Below are positions 1-12,953 of a stretch of DNA of 64,000 nt, piece after piece. Source of the stretch: Inonotus obliquus (Eukaryota > Basidiomycota > Agaricomycetes > Hymenochaetales > Hymenochaetaceae); the NCBI GenBank assembly GCA_032164295.1, contig JAJHTX010000002.1:2666001-2730000 (forward strand), given 5' to 3'. The translations under genes were made by a program, and so were the position numbers. The notes under the pieces were generated by a model. That model worked only from the letters and a program-made list of their open reading frames with translations. It made no database searches and had not been told where the DNA came from. Every line of letters starts with the position of its first letter. Position 1 is the stretch's first letter.

Positions 1-642
1 TCGCGGCATATCTCATTCTTCCACAGATCCAACCGTCTGGCCGTTTCGTCATCGGCGGTCCTCAAGGTGACGCTGGCCTGACTGGGCGGAAGATTATCGT
101 AGACACATATGGTGGATGGGGAGCCCATGGAGGAGGAGCCTTTTCCGGGAAGGACTTCTCCAAGGTCGACCGTTCTGCCGCATACACTGCCCGATGGATC
201 GGTAAGCGTTGCTCAACTACCTACCCCCAACCAGTTCTGAGAATGCTTCTATAGCCAAGTCACTCGTCGCAGGTGGTCTTGCACGCCGTTGTCTAGTACA
301 GTTGTCATATGCTATTGGTGTCGCTGAGCCACTGTCAATCTACGTGGATGCCTACGGCACTGGAAAGAAGTCGGACGAGGAGCTCGTTGAGATCATTCGC
401 AAGAACTGGGATCTCCGACCTGGTGTTATTGGTTTGTGTAGTCACTATCGTTGTTGATGTTTCTTCTGACTTGAGGTTCCAGTGCGGGAGCTCGACCTTC
501 AGAAGCCCCAATACCTGAAGACCGCTTCTTACGGGCACTTCGGTATGCGAATATTTACTCTTCAATCTATCCTCCTTTGCTCACTTAATCGATAGGCAAC
601 CCCGGATACGCCTGGGAGAAGCCCAAGAAGCTCATTCTCTGA
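1..642 (+). CDS. SAM1: S-adenosylmethionine synthetase, 3' part (5' end outside window)
   Basis: Makes S-adenosylmethionine from methionine and ATP in the cytosol. Visible exons: <1-201, 255-431, 483-542 and 596-642, joined by three introns of 51-53 nt with GT..AG ends. The translated C-terminal domain shows the family's glycine-rich stretch ([20 protein letters not shown]), the ATP/Pi loop ([19 protein letters not shown]) and the typical end ([15 protein letters not shown], then stop). Roughly the last 160 residues are present; the N-terminal two thirds lie left of the window. The family assignment is secure. Which fungal SAM paralogue name applies cannot be decided. It is convergent with DNA2. 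Confidence 0.95.
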
Positions 643-1020
643 GTCTGTTCCCTCGACTCTGTTTTCCAGGATATCAACCAGATTCACACTCCGGAAGTTC
701 ATCCTTCCTCCTTACGACTAGTACTTCCTAGCTATGACCGATGCGCTCCTCCGCATCATATTAGACGCATACCCTATCACGTACCTCTTATAGATGCATC
801 TATCGACACTTCAACACGTCGGCCTTTGAGCATCTTACGCTTTCGAGAATTTTCATGGGATCAGTATTAGTACAAACATTTTAGCTTGTAATCATTCATT
901 GCTGGAAATCGTAATCGCGTTCAACCGCGTCAATATGCATTGGTATTGATAAGTTACACGAATTAAGAATCAAGCTACAATTTGCTATACAATTACAGGG
1001 AAAATACACCACATGATGTG
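643..1020. other. Convergent 3' intergenic spacer, no gene seen
   Basis: About 380 bp between the stop codons of SAM synthetase (+) and DNA2 (-). It is AT-rich towards DNA2. No conserved ORF, repeat or RNA gene was recognised; it presumably holds both 3' UTRs and polyadenylation signals. Confidence 0.6.
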
Positions 1021-4000
1021 TTACTTCGAGTCATTAACGATATCTCGAAGTATTGGCCGTGACCGCAATAGACCTGTAGCGATGGTGCCTCCTTTCACTT
1101 TCTTTGATTGGCTAGAAATTTCTCGTGCAGTGGCTGATGGTCTTGAGGACTCCTTTGGTCCAACTTGTTTGTTCGTGCCCAGGTTGTCTGTAGAATGCAA
1201 GGTATCGGCTCCCTCAGACAAGGTCAATACCCAACCGCGCGCCTCCATAAACTCGAAAAAGTCTGATAGCAAAGGCGACGTCTTCAGTGTTCTCTTGCTT
1301 CCGAAGATGACGAGTTTCGCTCGTGCGCGGGTAAATGCAACATTTATGCGCCTCCAGTCTTTCAGCAAGTCCCCGATCTAATGGAGGAAAGACAGTAAGG
1401 AATCAGCGAAGGGCATACAATTTCGTTCCTTAGCTTTACGCACCTGATTGTCTTTGTTCGCGCGAACGAGCGAAATTATTATGCAGTCCTTATCTCGTCC
1501 TTGGCTTCTATCCGCGGTTAATAGCTCGATGCCCTTGTAGTCCTCCAGAAGATGCGAGAGAAGCTTTATCTGCTGCCGGTATAGCGAGATTATCCCTACT
1601 TGATCTTCGCGTACACCACCCTTCAGGAGGGCGAGTGTTAACTGCCGGACAAGTGAAGCCTCTTTTTCGTTTTGGATCATATCTCCGATGCGTGAATCGA
1701 GAGCTGGGACTCCATCCGTGTCGACGAAGATAGCCTTACAGCTGAAGTGATGTACAGGTCGAGCAAAGAATCAATTGAATAATGAAGTGACTAACCTTTC
1801 ATCTATGATTCTACTCAGCCAGCAAGTGGATACTTTGTGTCCACAGGAGCAATCGTTAACCCTCTGATTCGGTATTTTAAGAGAACGATGAGAGACTTCG
1901 AGCGAGCCGCACTTCAGGCGGTTACTGTAAATCAGCTTGTTTGCCAGGAGCATTATGTCGGCATTCATGCGATACTGGCGGGTCATGTCTACGACTGCGT
2001 GTGGATGCGCGTCTGATAATCTCCGGAAAAGTGATACATCAAGGCCTCCCTTCCGCGCAGCTTTATTCTTGACCTGAGAATCGAAAGATTGTCAGATCAA
2101 GCATTACGACATGTATACGACTACTTACAAGGGGAGGAAGCTGGAAGTGGTCACCAACAAGAACGAATTTTTCAGCGAAGCGTAAGGGTCCGATGCAGGT
2201 AGGCAACGTGATCTGTGAAGCTTCATCGACAATGCAGAAATCAAAACGTCTTCTTGAGAAGAGGGCACTATTCGGCTTATTAGAATTGGTTTCTTCGGAA
2301 GAGATGGGACTGACTGATCAGTTGATAAGGCGGTGGCGGCCACCACAGGGGGGTGCAACAGCTTATTCTCTAACTGCTCGATAGTCACAGAAGGATCCTG
2401 TCCGCCGAGAGTGAACCTCTGAATATCAGGGTGCACCTGAATAAAAGATCGTGATTAGGATGAGTACAACAATCAATAACTCACATTACCTTATCCTTAT
2501 TCCCAAGCCTTAATATCTCAAATCGTGCAATTTCTTTCAGTTTGAGGAGTATTGTGTCCACGGCGGAATGTGTATAGGACGTCAGTAGAATTGTTTTACC
2601 CATATCGACCAAGATCTTGATTAGATGCGCGACAGTCGTCGTCTTGCCTGTGCCTGGCATTCCGAGAATGAGAGCATAATCGCGTGCTCGTAGTGTATGT
2701 CGGACAGCATGAAGTTGGTCTTCATTCAGGGCGCCGGAGCTGCAGTCAAAAGGTTGGTCTAGCTCGGTATCGAATTCCGGAGGCTTGAGGTCGACTATAC
2801 ATTGTAAGAGACTACGGGGTCCATTAACATAGAAGAGCTGCGCCAAATTGCCCCGTACGCGACCCATTCCTCCCATAAGCTCGTCCTTATCGATACGAAA
2901 CGATATTTCGGCTCCTTGTCCATAACGGGAACTTTCTGATTGTATGTAATCCAAGGAGAGGGTGTGATCGACACCAACAACAATTTCTTGAGGCGACAGC
3001 TCGAGAACGAATCCACGAGCCATTGCAAAGAATCGAGGATCGTCCGACACTGAGATCACCACCGGCTCACCCGAGGTAATGTGTCCATGTAAGAGACCCC
3101 GCGGAGTGGATGGCCCTCTGCTTTGTAGTTTTTGCTTGATGAAACGGTAAGTAAATCGATGGATGTGCCCCTCGTTCGGTGTACTTTGAGCAGAGAATGA
3201 CGTGTCGAGAACCATATTGGCGAGGCATTTACCCGACTTTTCACGCTCGTCAGCTCCCAGAGTCCAGAGCTCTTTCCGGTACCTCGTCATGTCCGACTCC
3301 TCGATTGTGATGAGGTTCTCCCAATGTTTGAAGAACAGGGACTGCTCCTGAGACAAATGACCTGTTTTGAGCTCATACATGCTCGCAATCGGGGAAGAAA
3401 CATCTTGAACGTTCTCCACGGCCTAGTCAGACATACTCAGTAAGATCCTATCTGTGATTCACATTGAACAGACCTTTCGATACAGCATACATGCATCAGC
3501 AACAAAACATCTGCCACATGCACGCTCTTGGTCTATAGTCGGCGGCAAGAGCGAAATCGTGTCATTATACATGGTATCTTTGTCGCGCGAAGTTGATTCC
3601 TTCCCTAGCTTCGAGCGTCTCATCAGATAGCTGGCTAGCTCGTTTCTCGCAATGATAAGCCCCCGTAGGTCATTCCAACTCGTCGGCACGCGGATAATAT
3701 CTTCGGTCTGAGTATAAAATAGCAATCCACCTGTAGCAGACGACGAGAGTGCATTCGACGTGCCAATTGGCAGTGATTGTCCATATCGTTCTGCCATTAG
3801 CACCGAATACAAGATTGTCTGTGCTCGATGCTCCACTCCCGCAAAAGCACGACCGGTCTTGATTTCTAGAGGCATTTTTGACACGGTTGTGCAAGGGGAC
3901 CACACTTCTCGTCTGTATCCTGCCTTTCCGGGTTCGATGCACTCATCAATGCGAACCTGGAGCGAGGCATCGATCTTCCCCTTCAGTCCGAATTTTGGCG

Positions 4001-5193
4001 CCCATATCTCCTCTTCAATGTCAAGTACATGAGTGATAGCAAGGCGCGATACTTTTCCCTGACCGTTGTGAGTGTTGGACAGGAGGGCGTTATGCTACGA
4101 AGATCAATCAGTAAGTGGTTTTTGGAGGTACAAAGAACTGACCTTGGGTATTTCACCCAAGAATCTTTCCCCAAACGCTTGCAGACCTCCTGCGCGCCTC
4201 TTGATTTCCGTTCTTGCTTCATCTACTCCAACATTTATATCAACGAGATCCGTCAAGCTTCTCTGAATACTTTCATCAATAAAGGTATCGATGCTCGACG
4301 CGTCCCAACGCTGTGTCGAAAGGCAGCGTTGCGTAATCTCATGCAACATGTTTCCCCAGACAAGTGCGTGCGTTTTATCTGACGAAGAGTGCACCAATGA
4401 CGAGATCAGGGACTTTCGACGGCAGTGAAGGGCATTAGCAACAGACAATGCAGTCACAAGAATATCGGGGTGGTGGATGAACAGGTTGGATTTGGAGGAG
4501 ACAGTGAGTATATTGTCCTCACGGGAGAACGGTCCAATGACGTTCACGACATCACCTATGCGCGTTTTGAGTGCCTCTATAGATAACATATGTAAATACG
4601 CTCTTGCCTGGGTGGACATCTGTCTCCGCCCAATCATCCTGGAGCACAATTACTGTGCGATTCGACTTGCTGTCCGTCGTAGCATAGATTTTCTGTAGTA
4701 ACTCGGTCAGCTCCTTCATACAGCAGCCATTCCTTTACCACACCTTAGCTGATCCAGAATGCTCGACCAAATCCACAGTGCAGCGCAGGACATGCATGCT
4801 GTCCTCTGGAGGAGTCAGAGACACACTCGTCTGATGAGAAAGTCAGGCGTTATTCAAAATACTGGCGGGTGAGAGGCGCACAGTTGGCTTCTTGCGAACA
4901 GGCGAAAGCATATCGTCCCAGTCCCAGTCTTCAGCGCCTTCAAACAGAACCGCGATTTCTGCATCCAAAGAGGCGTCGAGCGTCCGTGCCTTCTTTTTCA
5001 CCGGAGTGACAGCCAACTCTGCTCTCCTCGTATTGTCGGTAAAGTCAGAATCAGTCCGCTCGTGAACAGAACTCTTGCGTTTCTTTGGTGTTGGGTCTGG
5101 TGACAAGGCATGGTCAAAGAATGAGTTATCGATGCCTAGGAGGAGATCTTCCATAAAAGCGGCTTCATCTTGAGGTGAAGGTTTCTTCGGCAT
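1021..5193 (-). CDS. DNA2: DNA replication ATP-dependent helicase/nuclease Dna2
   Basis: Nuclease-helicase that trims long Okazaki flaps and resects DNA ends. Order along the protein: a basic, disordered N-terminus (start MPKKPSPQ at 5193); a RecB-like nuclease with the motif-H region [10 protein letters not shown], the catalytic LEIKTGR and the following [14 protein letters not shown]; the Fe-S cysteines in [14 protein letters not shown]; then a superfamily 1B helicase with Walker [15 protein letters not shown] box ([13 protein letters not shown]), [27 protein letters not shown] and [11 protein letters not shown]. Many short introns. The one at 4556-4607 appears to use a GC donor, because splicing there restores the conserved GDVVNVIG. 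The product is roughly 1,200 residues, usual for the family. The start is the first Met of the conserved acidic/basic N-terminus; the stop is TAA at 1021-1023. Confidence 0.95.
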
Positions 5194-5416
5194 CGACGGA
5201 TCGAGGAGGGAGTAGATCTTGCAGCTATGGTATCAGTAGCAATGACAGTAGCATGCCATACTACCAACCGCGACAAGCGCGTTCGTCACACGCAATATAC
5301 ACGTGATCGTTCCACTGTCACACACAACAGATACATTATGTGACGTCTAGTAGGTAGGACAAATCGATCTAACTCCAAGGTGTTCCACTCAACTATCCTC
5401 ATATATTTTTCGAAGG

Positions 5417-8109
5417 TCATACGTGCCAGTCAAGGATATCCGACCACTTCCCTGGTAGCAGCTGCGAAATTTGCTCGACGTCCTTGTCTCCCCTGCCAGA
5501 CAAACACTGACAACAACGCGCTTTAGTCTTTGTCGTTTCCATAATCAAAATTATACCCACAATCACAATATCTTGGTCCTTGTTCAAGGTCTTTGCTAGC
5601 TGAATGCCCGCCCAGACTGCATGAGAAGACTCGAGTGCTGGATTTCACGCAGTCAATTATCAGAAAACCAGCCATCTATGATAGGGCGACGTACCAGGAA
5701 TAATGCCTTCGAGTTGCGTGATCAATCGGAAGCCTCGAAGAGCCTCCTCATCGGTAGCAACAACGTATTCGGCGCGTCCGGAATCCTTAAGCCACGCATG
5801 CTCAGGGCCAACGGCTGGGTAGTCTAATCCTGCGCTGATGGAGTGAGTGTCCGTGATCTGGCCATCCTTTGTTTGCAGTACGTATGTTCGGACTCCATGT
5901 AACACACCAGGTACCCCACGAGCCAGGGTCGCGCTGTGGCGCTCTCCATCAATGCCTAGACTCTGAACTCAATAGATGCAGAAGCGAATGTCAGGATGAT
6001 GAACTTACCCTCGCCTCCAGCTTCGACGCCGATTAATCGCACGTCTTTGTCCGGGATGAAGTCGTAAAATGACCCTATAGCATTGCTACCACCACCTACG
6101 CAAGCGACGACTGCGTCCGGAAGCTTTCCGCGAGCCTCCTTCAACTGCTCCTTGATTTCCGCCCCGATGACTCGCTGGAAATCACGAACAAGAGTTGGGA
6201 ACGGATGCGGTCCTATCGCAGAACCTACGAGGTAATGAGTGATGGCAAGGTTCGTTACCCAGTCGCGCATTGCTTCATTGACTGCATCTTTCAAGGTACA
6301 TGAACCAGACTTGACTGGCACAACCTGTAATACGCCGTTACGTTAATGCATCATCGTGATTGGTGGTGATAACAACATGCCGTTGCACCAAGCATTCGCA
6401 TGCGGAAAACGTTCAGAGCCTGTCTCTGGACATCTTCAGATCCCATGAAGACTGTGCACTCCATACCAAAGCGCGCACAAACTGTCGCAGTCGCAACACC
6501 ATGTTGTCCCGCTCCGGTTTCCGCAATGATGCGCTTCTTTCCTAACCGCTTCGCAAGCAAAATCTATCAAATCCCCTGTGAGTAACTCAAAATATATGTG
6601 AGTGAATGCGAACCTGGCCTATCGCATTGTTAATTTTGTGTGATCCGGTATGATTCCTAGGGATTGTGTAAAGACTGCTCCCTGGCAACTAAAATTTTGA
6701 CGTACAGGTCTTCCCGCTTAAGCCAGATTTTGGCGCCTCCGGCGTGTTCGGTAAGCCTGTCCGAGTAATATAATGTTGACGGTCGGTTCATGTATCCGTA
6801 TAAACTCTTGAACTCCGCCCAGAATTCCGGGTCGGTCATGGCAGACTTGTGTGCTGCCTCAAGCTCAACCAGGCAATCGACTAGTGCTTCTGGCACATAC
6901 TGTCCTCCATATTCCCCGAAACGAGCGGGGAGCACAACGGGTTCTGATGCACTATTGCCAACCGCAGGTCCTTCCTGAGCTTCGTTGACGATGGGCTGGG
7001 TGACATGCCCAACAACATGACCATTCTGAAGCAGGGGTTTTCCGTCTTGTCTGCTCTGAGTTATCTCGGCGCAGAAAGTCTTTACTGCAGCCGGTAACTC
7101 GTCGATGGGAGAGTTCTTGATAATAGTCACCAGACGACTACCAATCACCACACCGTCCGCACCAGCGTTCGCGACAGTTTCGAAGTGCTTCCGAGTCGCA
7201 ACTCCGAATCCAACAGCAAGCGGGACCGTCGCATACCGGCGGACTCGTGCGAGAATGTCTGGCAACTCGACATTCATAGCAATCTCGGCTGATGATCCTG
7301 TCGTACCCATCTTGTTCGGGAATTAAGTGAGAAAATGGTCTCTGAGAGAGACCGGCTACTCACCTTGGAGACAATATAAATGAATGAATCGGCGATAGAC
7401 GACAGCAACTTGATACGGGGTAAGCTTGTAGATGGTGCGATCAACGGGACGTAAGATAATCTGCCTCAATTAGGTTAACTATGACTGGTACAATATCGAT
7501 CCTCTAACGTACTTCGCATTTGTACATTTCTGCCTGAATTGGATGGCTTCTTCAGGTGGCAGATCAACCATGATAAAGCCATTAGCACCGGCTGTTTTTG
7601 CGTCTTCAATGGCTCTTTCCTCTCCATACGCTAGCATTGGGTTGTAATATCCTGGAAGCCAGATGAGCACCGACTAATGGAAAATGTAGGATGCAGACGA
7701 ACCCATAAGTAGGATAGGAGCCTTGAGTCCCTTTTGTCGTGCCTCACGAACGTAATTAAGGCAATCGGTGTAGTCGACATTGTTTTCCAGGGCCACCTTG
7801 AGAAGCTAATAAGAGCGCATATACTCTCCCGTAGAATCGGCTTACCGAGTTGGTCTCCTGGATAGCAGGCCCATCGGCAATGGGATCGGTGAATGGCACC
7901 CCAAGCTCTATTATATCCGCACCGCCTTCCTCCATTGAAAGCAGTAATGGTACTGTAGCATCCTTGGTCGGATAACCAGCGGTTACGAAAGTTACGAGAG
8001 CTGGTTGGCCCTGGATAAGCATAAATTAGAGGCAACTGGACGTGGCAGAAGAATAGATACTTTCCTCTGACTTTCTTTTCTCAAAAACATTTCTAAGAGC
8101 ATCCGTCAT
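5417..8109 (-). CDS. TRP5: Bifunctional tryptophan synthase (alpha-beta fusion)
   Basis: Last two steps of tryptophan synthesis: alpha half (indole-3-glycerol phosphate lyase) followed by the PLP-dependent beta half, fused as in all fungi. The start at 8109 gives [11 protein letters not shown]. Alpha motifs: [13 protein letters not shown] and [14 protein letters not shown], with the catalytic Glu and Asp. Beta motifs: [25 protein letters not shown] with the PLP lysine, [13 protein letters not shown], a glycine-rich phosphate loop ([10 protein letters not shown]) and a C-terminal [12 protein letters not shown], ending DILDWHV then stop. Several short introns, including one between alpha and beta residues EDL and NHTG. 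It is tandem with DNA2 (224 bp between its stop and the DNA2 start) and divergent from the asparaginase gene. Confidence 0.95.
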
Positions 8110-8319
8110 GATGGAGGATCAAGTGTATAAAGATGGGGTTCAACTTCTGACTCGCTCGCTGGCACCAAAATTTATGTGGTGGATAATGATCGGCGTCGGC
8201 GTTTACCGCGCATACATGAAAGAGATGAGATGAGATGTGAAGGGACTCCTGAACTCAGTGTCTCAGTTATTAGTTCACCGCAACATCAACAACATTCACC
8301 CTCCCGAGTACACAGGATT
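8110..8319. promoter_or_regulatory. Divergent promoter region, TRP5 / asparaginase
   Basis: Only 210 bp separate the start codons of tryptophan synthase (-) and the asparaginase-ankyrin gene (+), so the two promoters must overlap. No clear TATA box or named operator was identified by eye. Confidence 0.5.
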
Positions 8320-11023
8320 ATGATGGCGACGGATAGATATCGCCCCACTGATGAAGCCCGCGTCCTTGTAATGTTCCGCTTATGGCGAGGCTTCTCTTCA
8401 GTTTCTTACAATGACTCTTAGGTCATCTATACCGGCGGAACCATTGGAATGCTAGTCGGTCCACAAGTACGTTAATGCGATGCCACCTCCACTAGAAATT
8501 ATTCCTGTTTTGACCAACAAAGTTTAGGGATACAGAAACGAGCCGCACTTTCTAACGGAGACTCTACGGTACTTTGCCAAGTTGCCTACAAGATCACCAT
8601 TTTACTCAATCACCGCCATAGGTGTCAATCCCGGTTCCACGACCCACAAGAAGATTCCCTATTCTCTCAATCTAGAACAGTAGACGGGTTTAGACGATGG
8701 TCTACTAGTGGCAGAGCAAGCCCGGTGTCGGTGTCAGAGGGTCACTCTCCTACGTTCACAGAAGAGCCTACTCTGACTGTGAAATCGACGAGACCGATAT
8801 CTCATTCTTTCCTTTCCGACCCGGCGGGACTGCACCTTCACCGGGATACGTCGTGCAAGAAGGTTGATGAGGATGTGTATGAATGTGCACTTCCGAGTCT
8901 AGTCACACCGCGGACATCTATTCGCGGCGGACCCAGCAAGAGAATAAGATACGCAATATTAGAGGTATTTCATTTGTAGGCCTCAGCCTTCAAATACTCA
9001 ATTAATACCACAGTGGGAACCACTATTGGACAGTAGTAATGTGGAGACTCATGGTACTTGAGAATACTTGATGGCTACTTGGTGAATGAATTCATGCTTA
9101 ACACAGATTGGGTTCGCATCGCAACTGAGATTGAGCTCAATTATCCCGCATTCGATGCCTTCGTCATTCTACACGGCACCGATACTATGGCATATACGGC
9201 CAGTGCCCTAAGCTTCATGCTCGAAGACCTGGGGAAGACAGTCGTAAGTTGCGACTCGCTAATACCTTCGTGCGGCGGGAAAAAATCGAATACTGGCTTT
9301 CTAGATTCTGACCGGAGCACAAATACCTTTGTCCAAGCTGCGAAATGATGGCATGAACAATTTTCTCGGTGCATTGTCCATCGCCGGTCAATTTATTATA
9401 CCAGGTTCGTTCCGATCGTGCATCAAGCATCGGTTTCGCTCACATGTGATGCAGAGTGTTGTGTCTTCTTCAACCAATCTCTATATCGCGGCAACCGAGT
9501 CTCCAAGGTATCATCATATGATCTTGATGCATTCGACAGCCCAAATTTCCCGCCTTTGGTAAATGGTAAGCGCAGCTGAGATTATCACTTCGCATTAGCG
9601 CTTACCGTGACCTCTTTACAGTCGGAATTGACATTGTAGTCAATTGGGACAATGTCATCAGACAGACAAACGTCCGTAGATTCAAAGCGCATAAGGGTAT
9701 GTTCTTTCCACTTCGATCTTGGTTCTCTGCTAACCTTGTCGATAGATATGTGTTCACGCGTCGGTATGATCACATCAAACCGGTTCATCAACTAAGAATT
9801 GACCGATTTCGAAAATTCGTTAAGCAACTCTTCGTTTATTCCCCGGAATCTCAGCAGAAACGATCCGGACATTCCTCAAACCTCCTATCCAGGGCGTTGT
9901 TCTCGAAACATTTGGTGCGGGTAATGCGCCACAGAGGCAAGATTTGATGGACGCATTACGCGAAGCTGCCGGTCGTTGTGTCATCGTTGCCATCACCCAG
10001 TGCACAAAGGGCACGGTGTCCAATGCGTACGAAACAGGACAAGCACTGATAGACATCGGCGTCGTACCTGGAGGAGACATGACGCCAGAGGTCCGTGTTT
10101 CTCGGCCTGATCGGATAAGTGACATTCGGTGTGGTGTACTGATTTGACTATGCGGTGATTATAGAGCGCACTTGCCAAACTCGGGTATCTACTCTCCAAG
10201 CCGCAACTATCACTTGAGAAGGTCCGGGAACTGGTCAGCCTGCCGCTGCGAGGGGAGTTGACCGTGTCAAGCGGCGTTTCGGCGAGGCCATCCATGGCAC
10301 AGCATTTGGACACTCTGCAAGATTGCCTTGCCCAAATGATGCGACTCTCAAACCCATCAGCATCGCACATACCAGAAATAACCATCAGCACGGATAAAGA
10401 ACAAGGACGCGGAGTCGCAGATGACGCCGCAGCCTCGTGGTCATGGACGGCTGCCGAAGCAGGAGAAACCGAGGCGACTTTATTGAACATCCTCATTCGA
10501 TTGGCTGTTGCCAAAGACGATCCTCGAGGTCTTGATTTTTGTTTACGTTCCGGAGACGATTTGGACATCCTGAGAAGTCCCAATGTAGACAGGAGCCCTA
10601 GTAATCCTGCAGCGGGGATCGTGAATACTGTTGACCCTACCTCGGGCTGGACTCCTCTGCACGTCGCTGCCTTCAACGGAAGTGAACGCTGCACAGAAAA
10701 ATTATTGCAGGCGGGTGCTCTGGTACATCTCCGAGATTCACTGGGCCATACACCTCTCTATTACGTGAGTATATCTATGTTTCTGAGGATGAAGATAGAT
10801 GAGAATAGTCCTGATGCCCTCTCTCGGCCAGGCTGCACGGCGTGGGCACTCGAATGTGGTTGAAATCCTGCGGCAAGCCGGAGCGAACTTAGGATGCACG
10901 GATATCGAGGGTGGATTTGTTGCTTTGGAGGTCAGGAAGGCTCTCCAGACAGGCGATGACGTCGCTTTGGAGATTTGGAGGAAAGCTGGACACAATACGA
11001 CAGCCCACTCGAGCCAGACTTGA
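8320..11023 (+). CDS. L-asparaginase with C-terminal ankyrin repeats (ASPG / type I family)
   Basis: Cytosolic-type asparaginase (L-asparagine to aspartate and ammonia), the family that also contains animal 60-kDa lysophospholipase/ASPG. Thirteen exons were placed: 8320-8367, 8422-8466, 8528-8568, 8622-8964, 9014-9053, 9107-9243, 9305-9404, 9455-9565, 9622-9696, 9746-9763, 9825-10090, 10165-10764, 10832-11023. They sum to 2016 nt, a 671-residue product in frame. Catalytic motifs: VIYTGGTIGMLVG, and LHGTDTMAYTASALSF with the second nucleophilic Thr. Then ITQCTKGTVSNAYETG and GVVPGGDMTPE. Residues about 480-640 hold ankyrin repeats (GWTPLHVAAFNGSE, GHTPLYY, RRGHSNVVEILRQAGA). One exon is only 18 nt (9746-9763). 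Start chosen at the first of two adjacent ATGs; an in-frame upstream ATG at 8176 is less likely. Confidence 0.93.
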
Positions 11024-11136
11024 GAATCGTTACGATTATTTCCAAAGGCATCGCGGATTCATTGTAGTACAACATAACGCGCGTCGAACGAAAGAAAATG
11101 GAAAGCTGAAGTCGCAATCAAGATGATTTGCTTAGA

Positions 11137-12884
11137 TCAATCCTCAATGGACTCCTGGGATTCGTTCATTGCCGTATACAGTTTGTCCAAAAAGACATCG
11201 AGCTGTTTACGATGGAACGTGAATTCCTCCGCTAAGAAGTCTAGCCTCGCTAACCAGTCTGGAGAATGATCACTCATTTCCTTCGGGGTATATGCCACCT
11301 TCTCCGCAGTTTCTCCTTCCTCATCCGGTTCGATATATGTTCGAAGCGTGAACGCTATATCTGTGTCGGGACCGAACAAGTTAGTGCGCACGATACCATA
11401 AAGTGAGTGAGTCCAATGGTTCTAATACTGAGATGATGGGTACGTACTCCAGCGGTTATTACTTGGTGCATACAAACAACTGTACACCCATTGTTCTTCA
11501 TTCGTATCCGCCGCCACCTCGCAATGGCAATCCAAGATCAATATGTTCGTCAGGTCTTCGTAGAGCTTGTGCGCATGTGTCGCTTTCAATCCTTCCAATC
11601 TCACGTCAGATTTGGGTCCTGCCGGTGGTCGTGATTTTGACAATGCTTCTCGCCCATTGGGACGAGAATTTGCCAAAGACTTGCTGCGCTCTATCTCTGC
11701 TGATAGCTCTTTCTGTAGCTGACGGACTTGAATTGAAAAAAAAAATGAAAATAGAGGAGTGAGCTTTGAGACTTGAAGAAGCTATGAGACTACAGCCTAC
11801 TTTCTTCAGCCTGCCCGGTAATAGCCACTTCCTTCTCAGCAATGACTTTGTCCCTTTCTCTCAGTGCTTGCTTCAGTTTCTCCACCTGTCTTTCAACGCC
11901 TCTCCGTTCCTCATCGGCAGCATCCCGAGTCAAGAAGTGCAATGTGGAAGTCTTCCCTTCCCTGGTAAGGGAATCAACTCGGGCTAGTTGCGATGTAAGC
12001 TCTTGAATCATCTCCTCTTGAGCTGGGAACGTGGCTGCTTTAGAAATTGAATGTCACCAAAGGCAACTGGAGATCATACCGTGAATCCGGCTCTCATAAA
12101 TGGCAGCTTGTTGTTCAACACTTGCTTCTGCTTCTGTATGTCGCGTCTGGAATAATTCTTCAAGTTGTCTCGCGAAATTATCACGCTGGTCCAGAGCCTG
12201 ATATAAACGAGGTGATTAATTAACGTGTTAAACACATACTAGAGCTCAGAGCGTACATCCTGGCACCGTTTCTGCAGTCGATCCAGTTCCTTTCTATGCC
12301 TTTCTTCTCGTTTCTTCCACGCTGCACTATTGTCGTTCTGATTTCTCTTCAAGTTCCAAGTTTGTGTAGGCCGTGGTACTTCCTGAGGCTCATCCTCTGG
12401 GTCCGCTCTTATCTCCTCTACATCGTCAATGTCCATGGCTTCCGGAGAAGGATCGCGCATCTCCTCAGCCCTTGCCTTCGCCTTCCCTTTTCCTCGTGGT
12501 ATGCTTTTTGCTCTCAGGGCCTTAGGTTGATCGGGCTCGCGTGATGTCGCACGTTTCGGGCGACCCTTCCGTGGTACCAGTGCCGCTTTTTCCAAGACCT
12601 CCACATCATCTTCGTCACTGGCGTGTACAACTTCCACATCCTCTCGAGGAGAGGGACTTCGCTTTCGGACATTGGCACGTGTCTTGCTTTGAGGTTTCGA
12701 AGATGGCCCAGCTACTGTCGAACGTCCATTTGCCTTTGAGCCCCTGCTACTCATGTCCACGAACTTTTCGACACGGTAAGGTGTCGATGTCGTGTCAATA
12801 CGACCTAAACAGATACCAATGAGAAAATTGGATTGGAGTGTAAGTTCAGGTGTAGTTATTACCGAGTTCATCGTCCGAGTCCAT
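11137..12884 (-). CDS. PCS1: Csm1/Pcs1-like monopolin / kinetochore protein
   Basis: Probable subunit of the monopolin-type clamp that organises microtubule attachment at kinetochores. Start at 12884 (MDSDDELGRIDTTSTPYRV); a first intron follows codon eight. Region 1 is a long, charged, disordered N-terminus with Ser/Pro and Lys/Arg patches; region 2 is a predicted coiled coil (WKKREERHRKELDRLQKR and later heptads); region 3 is a C-terminal globular domain matching the Csm1/Pcs1 pattern: KLYEDLTNILILD, EEQWVYSCLYAP, then FTLRTYIEPDE, KVAYTPKEMS, DWLARLDFLAEEFTFHRKQL. The order coiled coil then small globular domain is diagnostic. Convergent with the asparaginase gene (114 bp between stops). 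Two MluI cell-cycle boxes lie just upstream. The name rests on pattern recognition, not a search. Confidence 0.8.
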
Positions 12885-12903
12885 GGTGGCTAAAGTAGAG
12901 TAA

Positions 12904-12953
12904 ACGCGTCCTACCCACGCGACTCATCAGATTCACAACCAACACACACGCGT
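12904..12953. promoter_or_regulatory. Two MluI cell-cycle box (ACGCGT) sites upstream of the Pcs1-like gene
   Basis: ACGCGT occurs at 12904-12909 and 12948-12953, 20 and 64 bp upstream of the start codon at 12884. A CACGTG sits next to them at 12956-12961. ACGCGT is the binding site of MBF, the G1/S transcription factor of fungi, and a kinetochore gene is a plausible target. A single site would be uninformative by chance; the pair in a short promoter makes it suggestive only. Confidence 0.4.

Noticed and set aside
8176..8319. Earlier in-frame ATG for the asparaginase gene
   Set aside because: Adds 48 non-conserved residues within the short promoter shared with TRP5; the family begins near the ATG at 8320.
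8640..8690. Apparent frameshift and stop in the asparaginase gene
   Set aside because: Resolved by an intron at 8569-8621; the joined sequence restores the conserved ETLR..SRFHDP region.
9764..9824. Apparent stop after SNRFIN in the asparaginase gene
   Set aside because: An intron at 9764-9824 removes it and restores LRLFPGISAETIR; total exon length is a whole number of codons.
9993..10694. 233-codon minus-strand ORF opposite the asparaginase gene
   Set aside because: Antisense of the exon that contains the ankyrin region; Ser/Arg/Leu-rich shadow with no motif.
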